This document shows positions 30,319 to 39,962 of a stretch of DNA of 64,000 nt, in pieces. Numbering within the stretch: position 1 is the first letter of the stretch; each line of letters begins with the position of its first letter. The position numbers and the translations under genes were made by a program. Under the pieces are notes generated by a model. The model saw only the letters and a list, made by a program, of their open reading frames with translations. It was not told where the DNA came from and did no database searches. The DNA comes from Chryseobacterium tructae (GTDB lineage Bacteria; Bacteroidota; Bacteroidia; Flavobacteriales; Weeksellaceae): assembly GCF_030409875.1 (NCBI RefSeq), contig NZ_JAUFQR010000001.1, positions 2,790,001-2,854,000 of the forward strand, read 5' to 3'.

Positions 30319-31416
30319 TTAGATAATTTTTTGATAAAGATTCATCAGATTCTTGGCAATCCGTTCATCGTTGAACTTCTGAACAAACTCGAAACCCTTT
30401 TCCTCACGGCGTTTTCTTTCGGATTCATTTTCCCAGAGAAATTTTATTTTTGCCCTGATATCAAGATCATTATTGGGGTTGATATAAACGGAGTCTTTTC
30501 CACCTGCTTCCGGCAAACAGCTTGTATTGCTTGTTATTACTACCGTTTTGGAGAATAGTGCTTCTATCACAGGAATTCCAAATCCTTCAAAGAAGCTTGG
30601 ATAGACGAAAATATCGGCCAGTTTATAGATCACAGCCAATTCATCCATAGAAACACCTTCCAGGAACTGTACCTGGTTTTCCATTTTGTTTTTCTTCAGG
30701 AAGCTTTCGATCTTCTGGTAATATTTGGTCTTTTTTCCAACTACAACCAATGGAATTCCGGTATCTTTAATGGCTTTTACTACGTTCAAAAGATTTTTAC
30801 GATCTTCAATAGTTCCCACATTCAGAATGAATCTTTCCGGAAGATTAAATTTTTCTTTGGCAGCTTGAATTTGTTCTGAAGATTGTTGCTCTTTAAATGC
30901 TTTGTGACAGCCTTGATAAATGACTTCAATTTTGCTTTCAGGAACTTGTAAGAACTCTATAATGTCGCTTTTGGTTTGTTCTGAAATAGCAATAATTTTA
31001 TCTGCCATATCCGCCGCTTTTTTAAACTTCCAAAAATGTATTTTGCGGTCAAAAAAAGAATAATACTGTGGATATCTTACAAAGATCAGATCATGAATGG
31101 TTACGATCTTTTTGATAGGTCTTTGATCCCATTTCAATGGCAATTCACCAGACAGACCATGAAATAGATCTGCTCCTTGCCTCTGAGCATCTTTTCCCAT
31201 TTTAAGCTGACGTGAAAAATTACCTTTTGAGGTTTCTATGAACTTAACATTAGGACGGTCAAGAATATCCTTCCCGCGCTCAGATTTGTTTTTGTTGAGC
31301 AACAGATATTCATTATCCGGCTCATATTGCGAAAGAATTCTTACGAGATCTCTTGAATAATTGCCTAATCCAGAGGTGTTATGGAAAAAACGTTTTGCGT
31401 CAAAAGCAATTTTCAT
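30319..31416 (-). CDS. Glycosyltransferase family 4 (GT-B)
   Basis: A 365-residue GT-B enzyme. The N-terminus (M-K-I-A-F-D-A-K-R-F, S-G-L-G-N-Y-S-R-D-L) binds acceptor. The C-terminal half has L-N-V-G-T-I-E-D-R-K-N and the donor-binding E-G-F-G-I-P-V-I-E-A-L of GT4 enzymes. It overlaps the deacetylase gene by 4 bases and ends a four-gene surface-polysaccharide cluster. The sugar it transfers cannot be told; mannose is common in this group. Confidence 0.9.
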   Translation of the reverse strand: MKIAFDAKRFFHNTSGLGNYSRDLVRILSQYEPDNEYLLLNKNKSERGKDILDRPNVKFIETSKGNFSRQLKMGKDAQRQGADLFHGLSGELPLKWDQRPIKKIVTIHDLIFVRYPQYYSFFDRKIHFWKFKKAADMADKIIAISEQTKSDIIEFLQVPESKIEVIYQGCHKAFKEQQSSEQIQAAKEKFNLPERFILNVGTIEDRKNLLNVVKAIKDTGIPLVVVGKKTKYYQKIESFLKKNKMENQVQFLEGVSMDELAVIYKLADIFVYPSFFEGFGIPVIEALFSKTVVITSNTSCLPEAGGKDSVYINPNNDLDIRAKIKFLWENESERKRREEKGFEFVQKFNDERIAKNLMNLYQKII

Positions 31417-32189
31417 GCGTGTATTTGTTTTTGAAATTCCTGAAAAGTACCAAAAGTATGGCCTTTTTCTTTAAGCCATCCTACAAAGGTATCAAATCTT
31501 TCCACCATATCTTTCCCTGAATTTTTCACAGTGAAACCCGGCAATTTAAATGCTTCATCTTTAATAGCAGCAAATTCCCACGGATGGAAATAAACATTCA
31601 GATACTTGTCTTTTTTCAAGGTATCAGCAGCCAATTTTTTATATAGTGCTAAAGGAAAATTATGAAAACTCAGCCAGAATAAAGGAATTCTGAAATTAGG
31701 TGATACAGATGCAGGAACCTGCATTACATTTCCTTCTTTAAAATACGTTCTTGATACTTTAAGATTATTATATCTTCCCGGTAAAAACGTAGGATTGATA
31801 GAAGAATTATAAGAATATCCTGCTTTTTCTACTTCTTTTTCATTTACCGGCATCATTCTAGGCATTCTTAGCCCCGTTACTTTTGTGGAAAATAATTCTT
31901 CCAGTCTTTCTCGGGATTCTTTCAGATGTTTGTCTTCAAATTCTGAGTGAAACCAAGTGTGAGAAGCCAGTTCGTGACCTTCGTTCAATAGTCTTTCAAT
32001 AAGATGTTTACTGTTTTCAGCAAAAATAACGGTAGAAAAAAAGGTAGCTTTTGCTCCGTGCTTTTTAAGAATATTTAAAATATTTTCAAGTCCATGCTGA
32101 GATATAGAGATTTGTTTATCAAAAGAGATCTCCCCTTTATATTCTAAAGGCATGTCGAACTCCTCGATATCAAAACTTAATAAAACCAT
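31413..32189 (-). CDS. Polysaccharide deacetylase (NodB domain)
   Basis: A 258-residue NodB-type deacetylase. The start L-S-F-D-I-E-E-F-D has the catalytic acidic residues, and E-L-A-S-H-T-W-F-H holds the two metal-binding histidines (S-H-x-x-x-H). R-M-P-R-M and Y-F-H-P-W-E-F complete the active site. It has no signal peptide, so it probably acts on cytoplasmic or lipid-linked sugar intermediates made by its neighbours. It is one base from the GT2 gene and overlaps the GT4 gene. Confidence 0.9.
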   Translation of the reverse strand: MVLLSFDIEEFDMPLEYKGEISFDKQISISQHGLENILNILKKHGAKATFFSTVIFAENSKHLIERLLNEGHELASHTWFHSEFEDKHLKESRERLEELFSTKVTGLRMPRMMPVNEKEVEKAGYSYNSSINPTFLPGRYNNLKVSRTYFKEGNVMQVPASVSPNFRIPLFWLSFHNFPLALYKKLAADTLKKDKYLNVYFHPWEFAAIKDEAFKLPGFTVKNSGKDMVERFDTFVGWLKEKGHTFGTFQEFQKQIHA

Positions 32190-33119
32190 TTAAAAATTTT
32201 TGTTTTTTATAATATAATTAGGTCTTTCTTTAACCTGTTTAAAGATTTTACCTAAGTAAATGCCAATGATTCCGAGGATGATCAGCTGAAGACCTCCAAA
32301 GAATACAATCGTCATAATTAATGATGCCCAACCTGAAATTTCGGTATGAACCACAAATGAATGAATAACATACGCAAGATATCCAATTACTGAAAGTACT
32401 GAGAATAAAAAGCCCAGATATGCTGCTAAATAAAGCGGTTTTACACTAAAAGCAGTAATTCCGGTAAATGCAAATTTGAGCATTTTTTTAAGGTTATAAC
32501 TGCTCTCTCCTGCTATTCTTTCTCCTGCTGTAAAGTCAATGCCGATTTGTTTGTAACCCATCCAACTGGTTAAGCCTCTTAAGAACAGATCATCTTCTTT
32601 GAAGCTTCTCATTGCCTCTACCGCATTGGCATCCATCAATCTGAAATCGGATCCGCCTCCTTTGGTAAGATTCACATCGGAAAGACTGGATAGAAGCTTA
32701 TAGAACACATCAGAAGTTTTTCTTTTAAAATAAGAAATTTGTTTAGGATAAGTTCTTACCGTATATACGATATCATAGCCTTCTTCCCATTTTTTAATCA
32801 TTTCAGGAATAAGTTCTGGTGGATGCTGAAGATCGCCATCCATTGATATCACAGCATTTCCATCGGCATTATCCATTCCCGCTTTTACGGCTGGCTGATG
32901 CCCGAAGTTTCTGGAGAATTCAATAAATTTTACTTCTTCATATTTCTGAGACAATTCTTCCAACTTCTGTTGTGTACGATCTCTGCTTCCATCATTCACA
33001 AAAATGATTTCAAAATCATAATTCTCCAGCCCTGAAAAAACTTCTTTTATTTTTTCATGAACTAAAGCAACGTTACCTTCTTCATTATGAGCAGGAATGA
33101 CAATAGAAATTTTCTTCAT
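32190..33119 (-). CDS. Glycosyltransferase family 2, DPM1/ArnC-like, with two C-terminal helices
   Basis: A 309-residue protein. The GT-A domain begins I-S-I-V-I-P-A-H-N-E-E-G-N and carries V-N-D-G-S-R-D and S-M-D-G-D-L-Q-H-P-P (the D-x-D metal site). Two transmembrane segments (about residues 230-255 and 265-295) anchor it, as in polyprenyl-phosphate glycosyltransferases. It probably loads a sugar onto undecaprenyl phosphate for use by the GT87-like enzyme next door. Confidence 0.93.
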   Translation of the reverse strand: MKKISIVIPAHNEEGNVALVHEKIKEVFSGLENYDFEIIFVNDGSRDRTQQKLEELSQKYEEVKFIEFSRNFGHQPAVKAGMDNADGNAVISMDGDLQHPPELIPEMIKKWEEGYDIVYTVRTYPKQISYFKRKTSDVFYKLLSSLSDVNLTKGGGSDFRLMDANAVEAMRSFKEDDLFLRGLTSWMGYKQIGIDFTAGERIAGESSYNLKKMLKFAFTGITAFSVKPLYLAAYLGFLFSVLSVIGYLAYVIHSFVVHTEISGWASLIMTIVFFGGLQLIILGIIGIYLGKIFKQVKERPNYIIKNKNF

Positions 33120-33122
33120 ACA

Positions 33123-34291
33123 TTAATTTAAAGTGTAGTCCTTTTCAAAATCTTTGGTCATCAGTTCATAAATAACTCTTAACCAAACGACGATACAAGG
33201 TACGGCTTTCAATGAATATTTAATGATATAATTTGTTTGATAAATTTTGGGAATAAATCTGATGGTGAGAAACAGGTCAGAATGATCACAAACACCAATA
33301 ATCCAATAATGAAAGGTGTTTTTTCCTTCTGAAGCGTGAACCATATCATGACTCCTGCCACAGCAATAATATATGTTGGAGATTCGGAACCTGAACTGAA
33401 TAATACCAAAAACAGCAATGTAGAAGCCAGGATCATCAATTGAAATGCATAGTTTTTATACTGCTTTATTCTGATATATGGCAATGCAAATAAAGGAAGC
33501 CCAAAAGCTAAAAATGTAAGGTTTGAAATGGATGCATCACCCAAAATTCTTCTTACAAATCCCATTAGTGAAATGTCCTGCATATTCCCTAGCACCTGAT
33601 TATCATTATTCTTTGATATTAAAGACGTAGCCCAGTCTGAATAACTCTGAATAACAAACTGCGGACAGGAATAGATCATCGGAATGCATAAACATAATGC
33701 GGCAATGACAATTCCCGAAAGAATAAATTTGACCTTATTTTTGATAAAGAAAAACTGCGACAGCCCTACAATTCCGTAAAGTTTTACAAAGATTCCGACA
33801 ACAATAGTTGTAGCAGACTGTACTTCTTTTCTTTCATAAATGAATATTGCTGATAGCATTAAAAGTCCTACTAATGCGACATTGAACTGTAAACTCACCG
33901 CAGCAGTAATGTATTCTTGCAGACATAATAAGGCAAAAAGAGCCTTCTTAGGGTCTGAAAACGGCAATTTGTGAATGGCATACAGGAAAATGGCTGTATT
34001 GGCAACATTCCATAGGGCAATTCCCATCCAGTCCGGCATTACCGCAAAAGGAGCGATCAATAAACTGAAAAAGATACCATAATGATTCATATCAGAATAT
34101 TGCTCAGGATATTGTAAATACAGATTCTTTTCATCAAGGGTATTGAAAAATACTCCTTTAAAAATCAAGTAATTATTAATTGCCTGGTATCCTCTGGAAA
34201 ATTTGGAAAGTGCAGTCGCTATGGCTACAATAATATAAACCCCAAATATATATTTAGGGTTTAATAGTATTTTAAGAAATTTTTCTTTCAA
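33123..34291 (-). CDS. GT87-like (DUF2029) polyprenol-linked mannosyltransferase, frameshifted
   Basis: A multi-pass membrane protein of about 389 residues with roughly ten hydrophobic segments and the D-E-K-N-L-Y and Y-S-D-M-N-H-Y-G-I-F-F motif region seen in GT-C enzymes of the GT87/DUF2029 group. The frame in the sequence stops at 33209. One extra A in the AAAA run near 33250 joins D-L-F-P-K to I-Y-Q-T-N-Y-I-I-K and extends the protein to 33123. It uses lipid-linked sugars at the periplasmic face of the membrane. It is first in the four-gene polysaccharide cluster. Confidence 0.8.
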
Positions 34292-34322
34292 AATAGGTTG
34301 GTATTAGTTTAAAAACTTAATC

Positions 34323-35135
34323 TTAAACAGCTACATTATTTTCTCTCAAAGCATCATTAAGAGAAGTCTTTTTATCTGTAGATTCTTTTCTCTGACCAAT
34401 GATCAATGCACATGGAACCTGATATTCACCTGCAGGATATTGTTTTGTATAACTTCCAGGAATAACTACAGAACGAGCAGGAACTCTTCCTTTAATTTCA
34501 ATTGGTTCACTTCCTGTTACGTCAATAATTTTTGTAGAAGCTGTTAAAACAACATTCGCTCCCAATACCGCTTCTTTTTCTACGTGAACTCCTTCTACAA
34601 CGATGCATCTTGAACCGATGAAACAATCATCTTCAATAATTACCGGAGCTGCCTGTAATGGTTCTAATACACCACCAATACCTACACCACCACTTAAGTG
34701 AACGTTTTTACCGATCTGTGCACAGCTTCCTACTGTTGCCCAAGTGTCTACCATTGTTCCTGAATCTACATAAGCTCCAATGTTTACATAAGATGGCATC
34801 AAAATTACTCCTGAAGCTACGAAAGAACCTTCTCTCGCAATGGCATGAGGAACCACTCTTACTCCTTTTTCCGCATAATTTTTCTTTAAAGGAATCTTGT
34901 CATGGAATTCAAATGGGCCTACTTCAATAGTTTCCATCTTTTGGATCGGGAAATACATTACTACTGCTTTCTTCACCCATTCATTTACCTGCCATCCGTT
35001 TTCCGTAGGCTCAGCTACACGAAGTTCTCCGGAATCTAATAAAGAAATAACCTCTCTAATCGCTTTTTGGCTGTCTTCATTTTGTAATAAATCTCTATTA
35101 TCCCAAATGTTTTCAATAGTTTGTTGTAACGACAT
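34323..35135 (-). CDS. dapD: Tetrahydrodipicolinate N-succinyltransferase
   Basis: A 270-residue left-handed beta-helix acyltransferase of the lysine/diaminopimelate pathway, using succinyl-CoA. Hexapeptide repeats run through I-L-M-P-S-Y-V-N-I-G-A-Y, V-G-S-C-A-Q-I-G-K-N-V-H-L-S and F-I-G-S-R-C-I-V-V-E-G. The N-terminal helical domain is of normal length. It supplies meso-diaminopimelate for peptidoglycan and lysine. It has its own promoter box. Confidence 0.96.
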   Translation of the reverse strand: MSLQQTIENIWDNRDLLQNEDSQKAIREVISLLDSGELRVAEPTENGWQVNEWVKKAVVMYFPIQKMETIEVGPFEFHDKIPLKKNYAEKGVRVVPHAIAREGSFVASGVILMPSYVNIGAYVDSGTMVDTWATVGSCAQIGKNVHLSGGVGIGGVLEPLQAAPVIIEDDCFIGSRCIVVEGVHVEKEAVLGANVVLTASTKIIDVTGSEPIEIKGRVPARSVVIPGSYTKQYPAGEYQVPCALIIGQRKESTDKKTSLNDALRENNVAV

Positions 35136-35172
35136 GTTTCTTATTTAAATTAGTTTGAAAAATTATACCGGC

Positions 35173-35180
35173 CAAAGATA
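35173..35180 (-). promoter_or_regulatory. Promoter -7 box of dapD
   Basis: TATCTTTG on the minus strand, matching TAnnTTTG, 38 bases before the dapD start codon. Confidence 0.55.
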
Positions 35181-35218
35181 CAAAAAAGTTCAGCAAAACT
35201 GTTTTTAAGTTTATGCTT

Positions 35219-35827
35219 TTAATAAAGGTTCAGCATACGCTCAACCCTCTTTTTATAAGCAATATAAACCGAACCATGCTGTCTTAGCAAATGTTCTTCT
35301 TCAAGACGAATCTGAATTTGCATTAAAATACTCCCGATTATGAACAAAAAGAAGGTAATCATAGTAGGAAATGCAAAGAAAAATCCGATAAGACTGAGTG
35401 TCATTCCAAGGAAAATAGGATTTCGGGAAAATTGAAATAATCCGGAGGTAATAAGTTCTGTTTTTATACTTTGATCAATACCTATCCGCCACGAATTCTT
35501 CATTTGAAGTTGAGCGATTACAACCCAGACAAAGGCAAAAAGCATCAATCCAACCCCAAAGTACTGAAACAAAGCACACCTCAATATCTCTATTTTAAAA
35601 TCCTCTTCTATACTTGGAGACCATAAAGGCAATAGTGTATAGATCCATAATACAGCCAAGATTAATTTGAAATACAAGCCAACCAATGCATAAGCAGAAT
35701 CATCTTTTGGCAGAACATTAGGACTCTTTCCTATCTTTTTAGCAACGGCAATGCTGATTCCCAGAAATGAAACGGCAAAAAACAGCATAAAATAAAGCGG
35801 AATAAAGTATCTGATAAAATCTGTCAT
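35219..35827 (-). CDS. Isoprenylcysteine-carboxyl-methyltransferase-like membrane protein
   Basis: A 202-residue membrane protein with about five hydrophobic segments. Near residue 133 it has S-R-N-P-I-F-L-G-M and, close to the end, L-E-E-E-H-L-L-R-Q-H-G-x-x-Y, the paired motifs of the ICMT/PEMT-type methyltransferase family that bind S-adenosylmethionine. The true substrate in bacteria is usually unknown. It is a single gene. Confidence 0.85.
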   Translation of the reverse strand: MTDFIRYFIPLYFMLFFAVSFLGISIAVAKKIGKSPNVLPKDDSAYALVGLYFKLILAVLWIYTLLPLWSPSIEEDFKIEILRCALFQYFGVGLMLFAFVWVVIAQLQMKNSWRIGIDQSIKTELITSGLFQFSRNPIFLGMTLSLIGFFFAFPTMITFFLFIIGSILMQIQIRLEEEHLLRQHGSVYIAYKKRVERMLNLY

Positions 35828-36000
35828 GGTTATGTTATTTCAGGCAAATTTCAGAGGTTTTACCATGCAATCCTATTGCAATAATTTCTTTTTATTTACT
35901 CTTATAATTCATCCCATACAACAGATCTATTCCACAGGGCAACCAATAACGATCTCATCTTTTTAAAAATTTCATCCTCATTGAAGATGACAACATCTCC

Positions 36001-36026
36001 TAAGTTTTGGCTAAAGCCAATGGAAT
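36001..36026. repeat. Interspersed 26-bp repeat with small hairpin
   Basis: TAAGTTTTGGCTAAAGCC followed by AATGGAAT. It recurs at 38356-38381 with one mismatch. It contains the hairpin GGCTAAAGCC, and a related GGGATAAAGCCC lies shortly downstream. It is a REP-like intergenic element. Confidence 0.6.
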
Positions 36027-36115
36027 TTCATTTTTAATGCGAACGGGATAAAGCCCATTCCTATTGAATCAATATTTAATTAATTATATATTTATCAACA
36101 CAATACGGGATTTAT

Positions 36116-37024
36116 CTATACTATAGATTTAACAGACCCATTTGTTTTTTTAAACTCTGTCAGGCTCATTTGATGCTTCTTTTTAAAGAATTTATTTAGG
36201 TGGCTCTCATCTGAAAAGCCAAATTCTGTGACAATTTCATTAATTCGCATATCACTGAAAAGAAGTCGGTGTTCAATCAGTCTTAATTTATAATTCAGGA
36301 TATAATGGGTAATTGTTTCTCCACAATGGTTTTTAAAATAGCTGCCAAGATAGGTTTCGGAGAGTCCGAATTTCTGAGCAATTACAGAGACTTTTAAAAG
36401 TGCCGGGTCATGAATATTTCCCTGGATATAATTAATAATATCCACTATTCTTTTATCTGTATTGGATGCGGCATGCTCAACCCGCATTTTTGAAATATTT
36501 CTTGCTGCAATTACAATTAATGCATTCACATAATGCAGTGTTAACTCCTCTTGATACAGATCCGGATGATGAATCCCATGAAGAAGTGAGGCTACAATTG
36601 ATTCTACCAAAACCACATCCGGCTTATTCTGTAAAATACAACCGGATAGATAAGATGCACCATATAACAGGCATCCTATTGAGTTAATATTATTCCATTT
36701 GTAATCTTTCACATACCGTTCGCTGAACTTTACGAGTAAAAGCTCTGTTTTTCCTTCAATATCCAAATGGTGCTGATCATCAGGTGTCAGTAATATTAAG
36801 CTGCCCTTACTATAAGAGGCTATATTATTATTGATGGTAAAGGAGCCTTTTCCGGAAATAACATAAATGATCTGAAAAAAGGAATACTGATTCCCTTTTA
36901 AAGGACAGTTTTCAGTTACATGGTATTCTACCTTTACCAGTTGATCTATATTTTCTCTTTTCATATGGTAAAAGTACTTATTTATCATTGAAATATACTG
37001 ATTTTTTACATTTTTTCTGTTCAA
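36116..37024 (-). CDS. AraC-family transcriptional regulator
   Basis: A 302-residue regulator. The N-terminal half is a cupin-like sensor (I-S-G-K-G-S-F-T-I-N-N, L-L-T-P-D-D-Q-H-H). The C-terminal 100 residues form the double helix-turn-helix (V-I-A-Q-K-F-G-L-S-E-T-Y-L-G, E-I-V-T-E-F-G-F-S-D-E-S-H-L-N-K-F-F-K). It is divergent from the MFS pump at 37053 with only 28 bases between starts, which suggests that it controls that gene. The effector is unknown. Confidence 0.93.
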   Translation of the reverse strand: MNRKNVKNQYISMINKYFYHMKRENIDQLVKVEYHVTENCPLKGNQYSFFQIIYVISGKGSFTINNNIASYSKGSLILLTPDDQHHLDIEGKTELLLVKFSERYVKDYKWNNINSIGCLLYGASYLSGCILQNKPDVVLVESIVASLLHGIHHPDLYQEELTLHYVNALIVIAARNISKMRVEHAASNTDKRIVDIINYIQGNIHDPALLKVSVIAQKFGLSETYLGSYFKNHCGETITHYILNYKLRLIEHRLLFSDMRINEIVTEFGFSDESHLNKFFKKKHQMSLTEFKKTNGSVKSIV

Positions 37025-37052
37025 ATTTGCTACATCAAAATTTTTTAAATCA

Positions 37053-38240
37053 ATGAAAAGATCAATTTACGTCCTTGCATTGGGCGCTTTTGGTATTATT
37101 ACCACCGAATTCGGAGTGGTGGGCATCTTACCAACGATCAGCCGACAGTTTGGAGTATCGATAGATGCTGCAGGATGGCTACTGAGTGCTTTTGCAATAA
37201 CCGTTGCTATCTCCTCTCCTTTTATCACTTCATTTACCAGTAAAATAAACCGAAAGCTCCTCTTATGTCTTGTTATGAGCATATTTGTACTTTCAAATCT
37301 GATATCTGCTTTTTCCACCAACTTTACAACGCTTATGATAGCCCGTATATTACCAGCAGTATTACATCCTCTTTTCTGGAATATATCTATTGCTATTGCC
37401 TTCAAAGAAAAGGGGGCAAAAGGAGTTTCTACGGTAATGCTCGGGCTAAGCCTTGCCACTGTTCTTGGTATTCCGATGACTACCTATGCGGTTGATCTCT
37501 TTCACAATTGGAAAGCTTCATTTTTCCTGAGTAGTGCTATTAGTTTGATTGCATTTATCGGATTATTATTTTTCATTCCTTCTATACCTGCTGAAAAAGA
37601 AAAATCTGGACAAAACCAGTTAACCATATTGAAAAACCCACATCTGTGGATCAACCTGATTTCAACCATTGGTACATTGGCTGCCATGTTTTCCAGCTAT
37701 ACTTATCTTACTGCTTATCTTGAAGAAATTACAAAAATGGACGGTGCACAAATCAGTATAATGCTGCTTCTTTTCGGAGGAATGGGAACTCTTGGTAACT
37801 GGCTTATGGGTATAGCATTAAACTGGAATGTAAAATTCACAACAAGGTTATTCTTGATCCTGTTAATTACTATACAAATTTTAGCTTATTTTTTAGGCGG
37901 AGTTTTTATCCCGATGATCATCATTGTCTCTCTTTGGGGAATGATTCATACCGGAGGCTTTTTGGTTTGCAATATCCGAACTACCCAAACCATTCCACAT
38001 CATGCGCTGGAATTTGTTAACAGCCTGCTCACGTCATCATTTAACATTGGAATTTCATTAGGCGCATTTCTTGGAGGAATAGTCAGTTCTTATTATGGAG
38101 TTCAATATGTTCTTCCCGTGAGTGTTTTACTTCTTGCAGTCACTTTTTTCCTAAGCTTCTTTTCTTTCCCTAAAAATATAACAGAAGATGAGAAGACTGA
38201 ACACAATAAACTTGCAACACCAGTTTGTGAGCAGATTTAA
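37053..38240 (+). CDS. MFS drug/sugar efflux transporter, AraJ-like (DHA1)
   Basis: A 395-residue protein with 12 hydrophobic segments. It opens I-I-T-T-E-F-G-V-V-G-I-L-P-T-I-S, the hallmark of the AraJ/chloramphenicol-exporter subgroup (T-E-F-x-x-x-G-x-L-P), and carries loop 2-3 and motif C features (G-L-S-L-A-T-V-L-G-I-P). It exports small molecules by proton antiport. The adjacent divergent AraC regulator probably sets its expression. Confidence 0.93.
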   Translation: MKRSIYVLALGAFGIITTEFGVVGILPTISRQFGVSIDAAGWLLSAFAITVAISSPFITSFTSKINRKLLLCLVMSIFVLSNLISAFSTNFTTLMIARILPAVLHPLFWNISIAIAFKEKGAKGVSTVMLGLSLATVLGIPMTTYAVDLFHNWKASFFLSSAISLIAFIGLLFFIPSIPAEKEKSGQNQLTILKNPHLWINLISTIGTLAAMFSSYTYLTAYLEEITKMDGAQISIMLLLFGGMGTLGNWLMGIALNWNVKFTTRLFLILLITIQILAYFLGGVFIPMIIIVSLWGMIHTGGFLVCNIRTTQTIPHHALEFVNSLLTSSFNIGISLGAFLGGIVSSYYGVQYVLPVSVLLLAVTFFLSFFSFPKNITEDEKTEHNKLATPVCEQI

Positions 38241-38266
38241 TCCATATCTATTAAATTTTTTAAAAG

Positions 38267-38297
38267 AAAAGCAACTTATCATAGATGAGTTGCTTTT
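38267..38297 (+). terminator. Terminator after MFS transporter
   Basis: AAAAGCAACTTATC and GATGAGTTGCTTTT arms, 3-base loop and T run, 27 bases after the stop. Confidence 0.85.
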
Positions 38298-38355
38298 TTA
38301 TATGAATTATACGTTGGGAGTGTGATAGTAAACGTTTATCCTGCGTTTCATTTTT

Positions 38356-38381
38356 TAAGTTTCGGCTAAAGCCAATGGAAT
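38356..38381. repeat. Interspersed 26-bp repeat (second copy)
   Basis: It matches 36001-36026 with one difference (C for T before GGCTAAAGCC). Confidence 0.6.
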
Positions 38382-38417
38382 GGGGTAATTTTAATTGAAT
38401 GTATTTTGCACTAGTTA

Positions 38418-38791
38418 TTATTCATCACAAATAATAAATTCCATCGTTCTTCTAACATGTTTATCTTCAATGATTCCTATTGCATATTTACTATTTCGTC
38501 CGAAATTGTATTTGTAAGATAAGCCTGATTTATTTCCTCTGTAAGCTGATTCAGATCCTCCGGGATTATAGCCTTAATATTATATAAGATATCATCACAT
38601 TTGATCTGCCCTGCTGGGCATTTCAAAAAAGTATTATACCAGCTTCTTTCTGCCAGCCCCCATGATCTGGCAAAAATCCTGTCTTGTATAATTACCATCC
38701 AGATCTCAAGGAAATCCAAACGCTCTGATCCAGCTTTTATTTCGATAATAGTATTGGCTTTAATGAAGTCTAAAGCTTTGTTTTTATTCAT
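38418..38791 (-). CDS. DUF2255-family protein, frameshifted
   Basis: About 124 residues after repair. The start (I-E-I-K-A-G-S-E-R, L-E-I-W-M-V-I-I-Q-D-R-I-F-A-R-S-W, W-Y-N-T-F-L) is the DUF2255 pattern. As given, the frame stops at 38477. One more A near 38516 changes A-Y-L-T-N-T into A-Y-L-T-K-Y and continues through R-R-T-M-E-F to a stop at 38418, as family members usually end. The function of DUF2255 is unknown. Confidence 0.75.
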
Positions 38792-38901
38792 GTTGAAAAA
38801 TTTCTGTAAAACTATTATAAGGAATGCAGAATAAAAACTTTTTTATGCAGAGTGGCCAATACAATATGTGTTTGGCTTATTTATCAATGTAGCTTAATTT
38901 T

Positions 38902-39228
38902 TCAAAGCATCATTTTACTGATGGTTTCGAGAAGGCAGTCTTTATAACTTTTAGCAACGGTTATCTTTAAATTTCCGCATAACAGCTGATTATCTTCGAA
39001 AGATTCAATATTAGTTAAGTTGACGATATATGAATTATGAACCCGCATGAATTCTTCTGGCAGGTTTTCAATCAGGTCTTTAAGTGTTCGGTAATAAATG
39101 TGCTTTTTTTGATCTATGGTATGAACTTCTACATAGTTCCCAAGACCTTTGATGACATTGATATCTTTAAAAAAAAGCTTTACCAGCTTTTTATCTGTTT
39201 TAATAAAAGCAAATGGCCGATTCTCCAT
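38902..39228 (-). CDS. Stand-alone LytTR DNA-binding protein
   Basis: A 108-residue protein consisting of only a LytTR domain (I-N-V-I-K-G-L-G-N-Y-V-E-V-H, Y-Y-R-T-L-K-D-L, F-M-R-V-H-N-S-Y-I-V-N). It lacks the receiver domain usually placed before it, so it may act alone or with a separate sensor. The gene ending 8 bases upstream is a cell-wall peptidase and may be co-transcribed. Confidence 0.85.
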   Translation of the reverse strand: MENRPFAFIKTDKKLVKLFFKDINVIKGLGNYVEVHTIDQKKHIYYRTLKDLIENLPEEFMRVHNSYIVNLTNIESFEDNQLLCGNLKITVAKSYKDCLLETISKMML

Positions 39229-39236
39229 AAAAATTG

Positions 39237-39809
39237 TTATAAAACTCTCTGAGCATGAAGATAAGCCTTATTCCAATATTTCTCGTTCAATGATGAGATA
39301 ATTACTCCTTTTGAAGTGGAGGCATGAATAAATTTCACTTCACCATCCGGGCCAATATCATGAACAATTCCTACATGGGAAACCCTGCTGCCACCTGCTG
39401 TCGCAAAAAACAATAGATCACCGGGTTTTACATCCCTTATATCGATATTTTTACCTGCTTCAGCCTGATCGGAAGATCTTCTTGGAAGATTAAATGAATT
39501 TTCTTCAAAAACTTTTACGGTAAATCCGGAGCAGTCGAAACCTGAAGACGTGTTCCCTCCGAATCGGTAAGGTGTTCCCAGGTATTTTTCGGCATCTTTT
39601 AAGACATCATTGATGGATCTTGATACATTTCCATCGAATTTAGAATCCAATTTTCTCAGATTTTCGGATTTCACTACCGTTTTAGAGCCTGATTTCTTGC
39701 TGGAAGAAACTTTTTTTGAAGACCCGCAAGACACTACAAAAGCAGAGGCAATCAGCCATACAGAAAGCTGCTTTATACTCAATTTTTTTTCAAATAATCC
39801 TGATCCCAT
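39237..39809 (-). CDS. NlpC/P60 cell-wall peptidase lipoprotein
   Basis: A 190-residue protein. The N-terminus has a lipoprotein signal (F-V-V-S-C-G-S-S) and a Ser/Lys-rich linker. The NlpC/P60 domain shows Y-R-F-G-G-N, the catalytic Cys in F-D-C-S-G-F, the His in S-H-V-G-I-V and a third polar residue region F-I-H-A-S. It cleaves peptidoglycan peptides in the periplasm and is probably an outer-membrane lipoprotein. Confidence 0.92.
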   Translation of the reverse strand: MGSGLFEKKLSIKQLSVWLIASAFVVSCGSSKKVSSSKKSGSKTVVKSENLRKLDSKFDGNVSRSINDVLKDAEKYLGTPYRFGGNTSSGFDCSGFTVKVFEENSFNLPRRSSDQAEAGKNIDIRDVKPGDLLFFATAGGSRVSHVGIVHDIGPDGEVKFIHASTSKGVIISSLNEKYWNKAYLHAQRVL

Positions 39810-39845
39810 ACTCGTCTGATTTTTACTTGATTAACGATTGATGCA

Positions 39846-39853
39846 CAAATATA
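39846..39853 (-). promoter_or_regulatory. Promoter -7 box of the NlpC/P60 gene
   Basis: TATATTTG on the minus strand, a TAnnTTTG match, 37 bases before the start codon. Confidence 0.5.
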
Positions 39854-39937
39854 CATTTTATATTTTAATTATACTATAACTATACTACAACTATATGATA
39901 AATATATGTTAAAAATTTGATTTCCGTTATTTATTAC

Positions 39938-39945
39938 TATATTTG
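39938..39945 (+). promoter_or_regulatory. Promoter -7 box of the 39963 gene
   Basis: TATATTTG, a TAnnTTTG match, 18 bases before the ATG at 39963, leaving a very short leader. Confidence 0.55.
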
Positions 39946-39962
39946 GGTTCAATATTGGCGAT

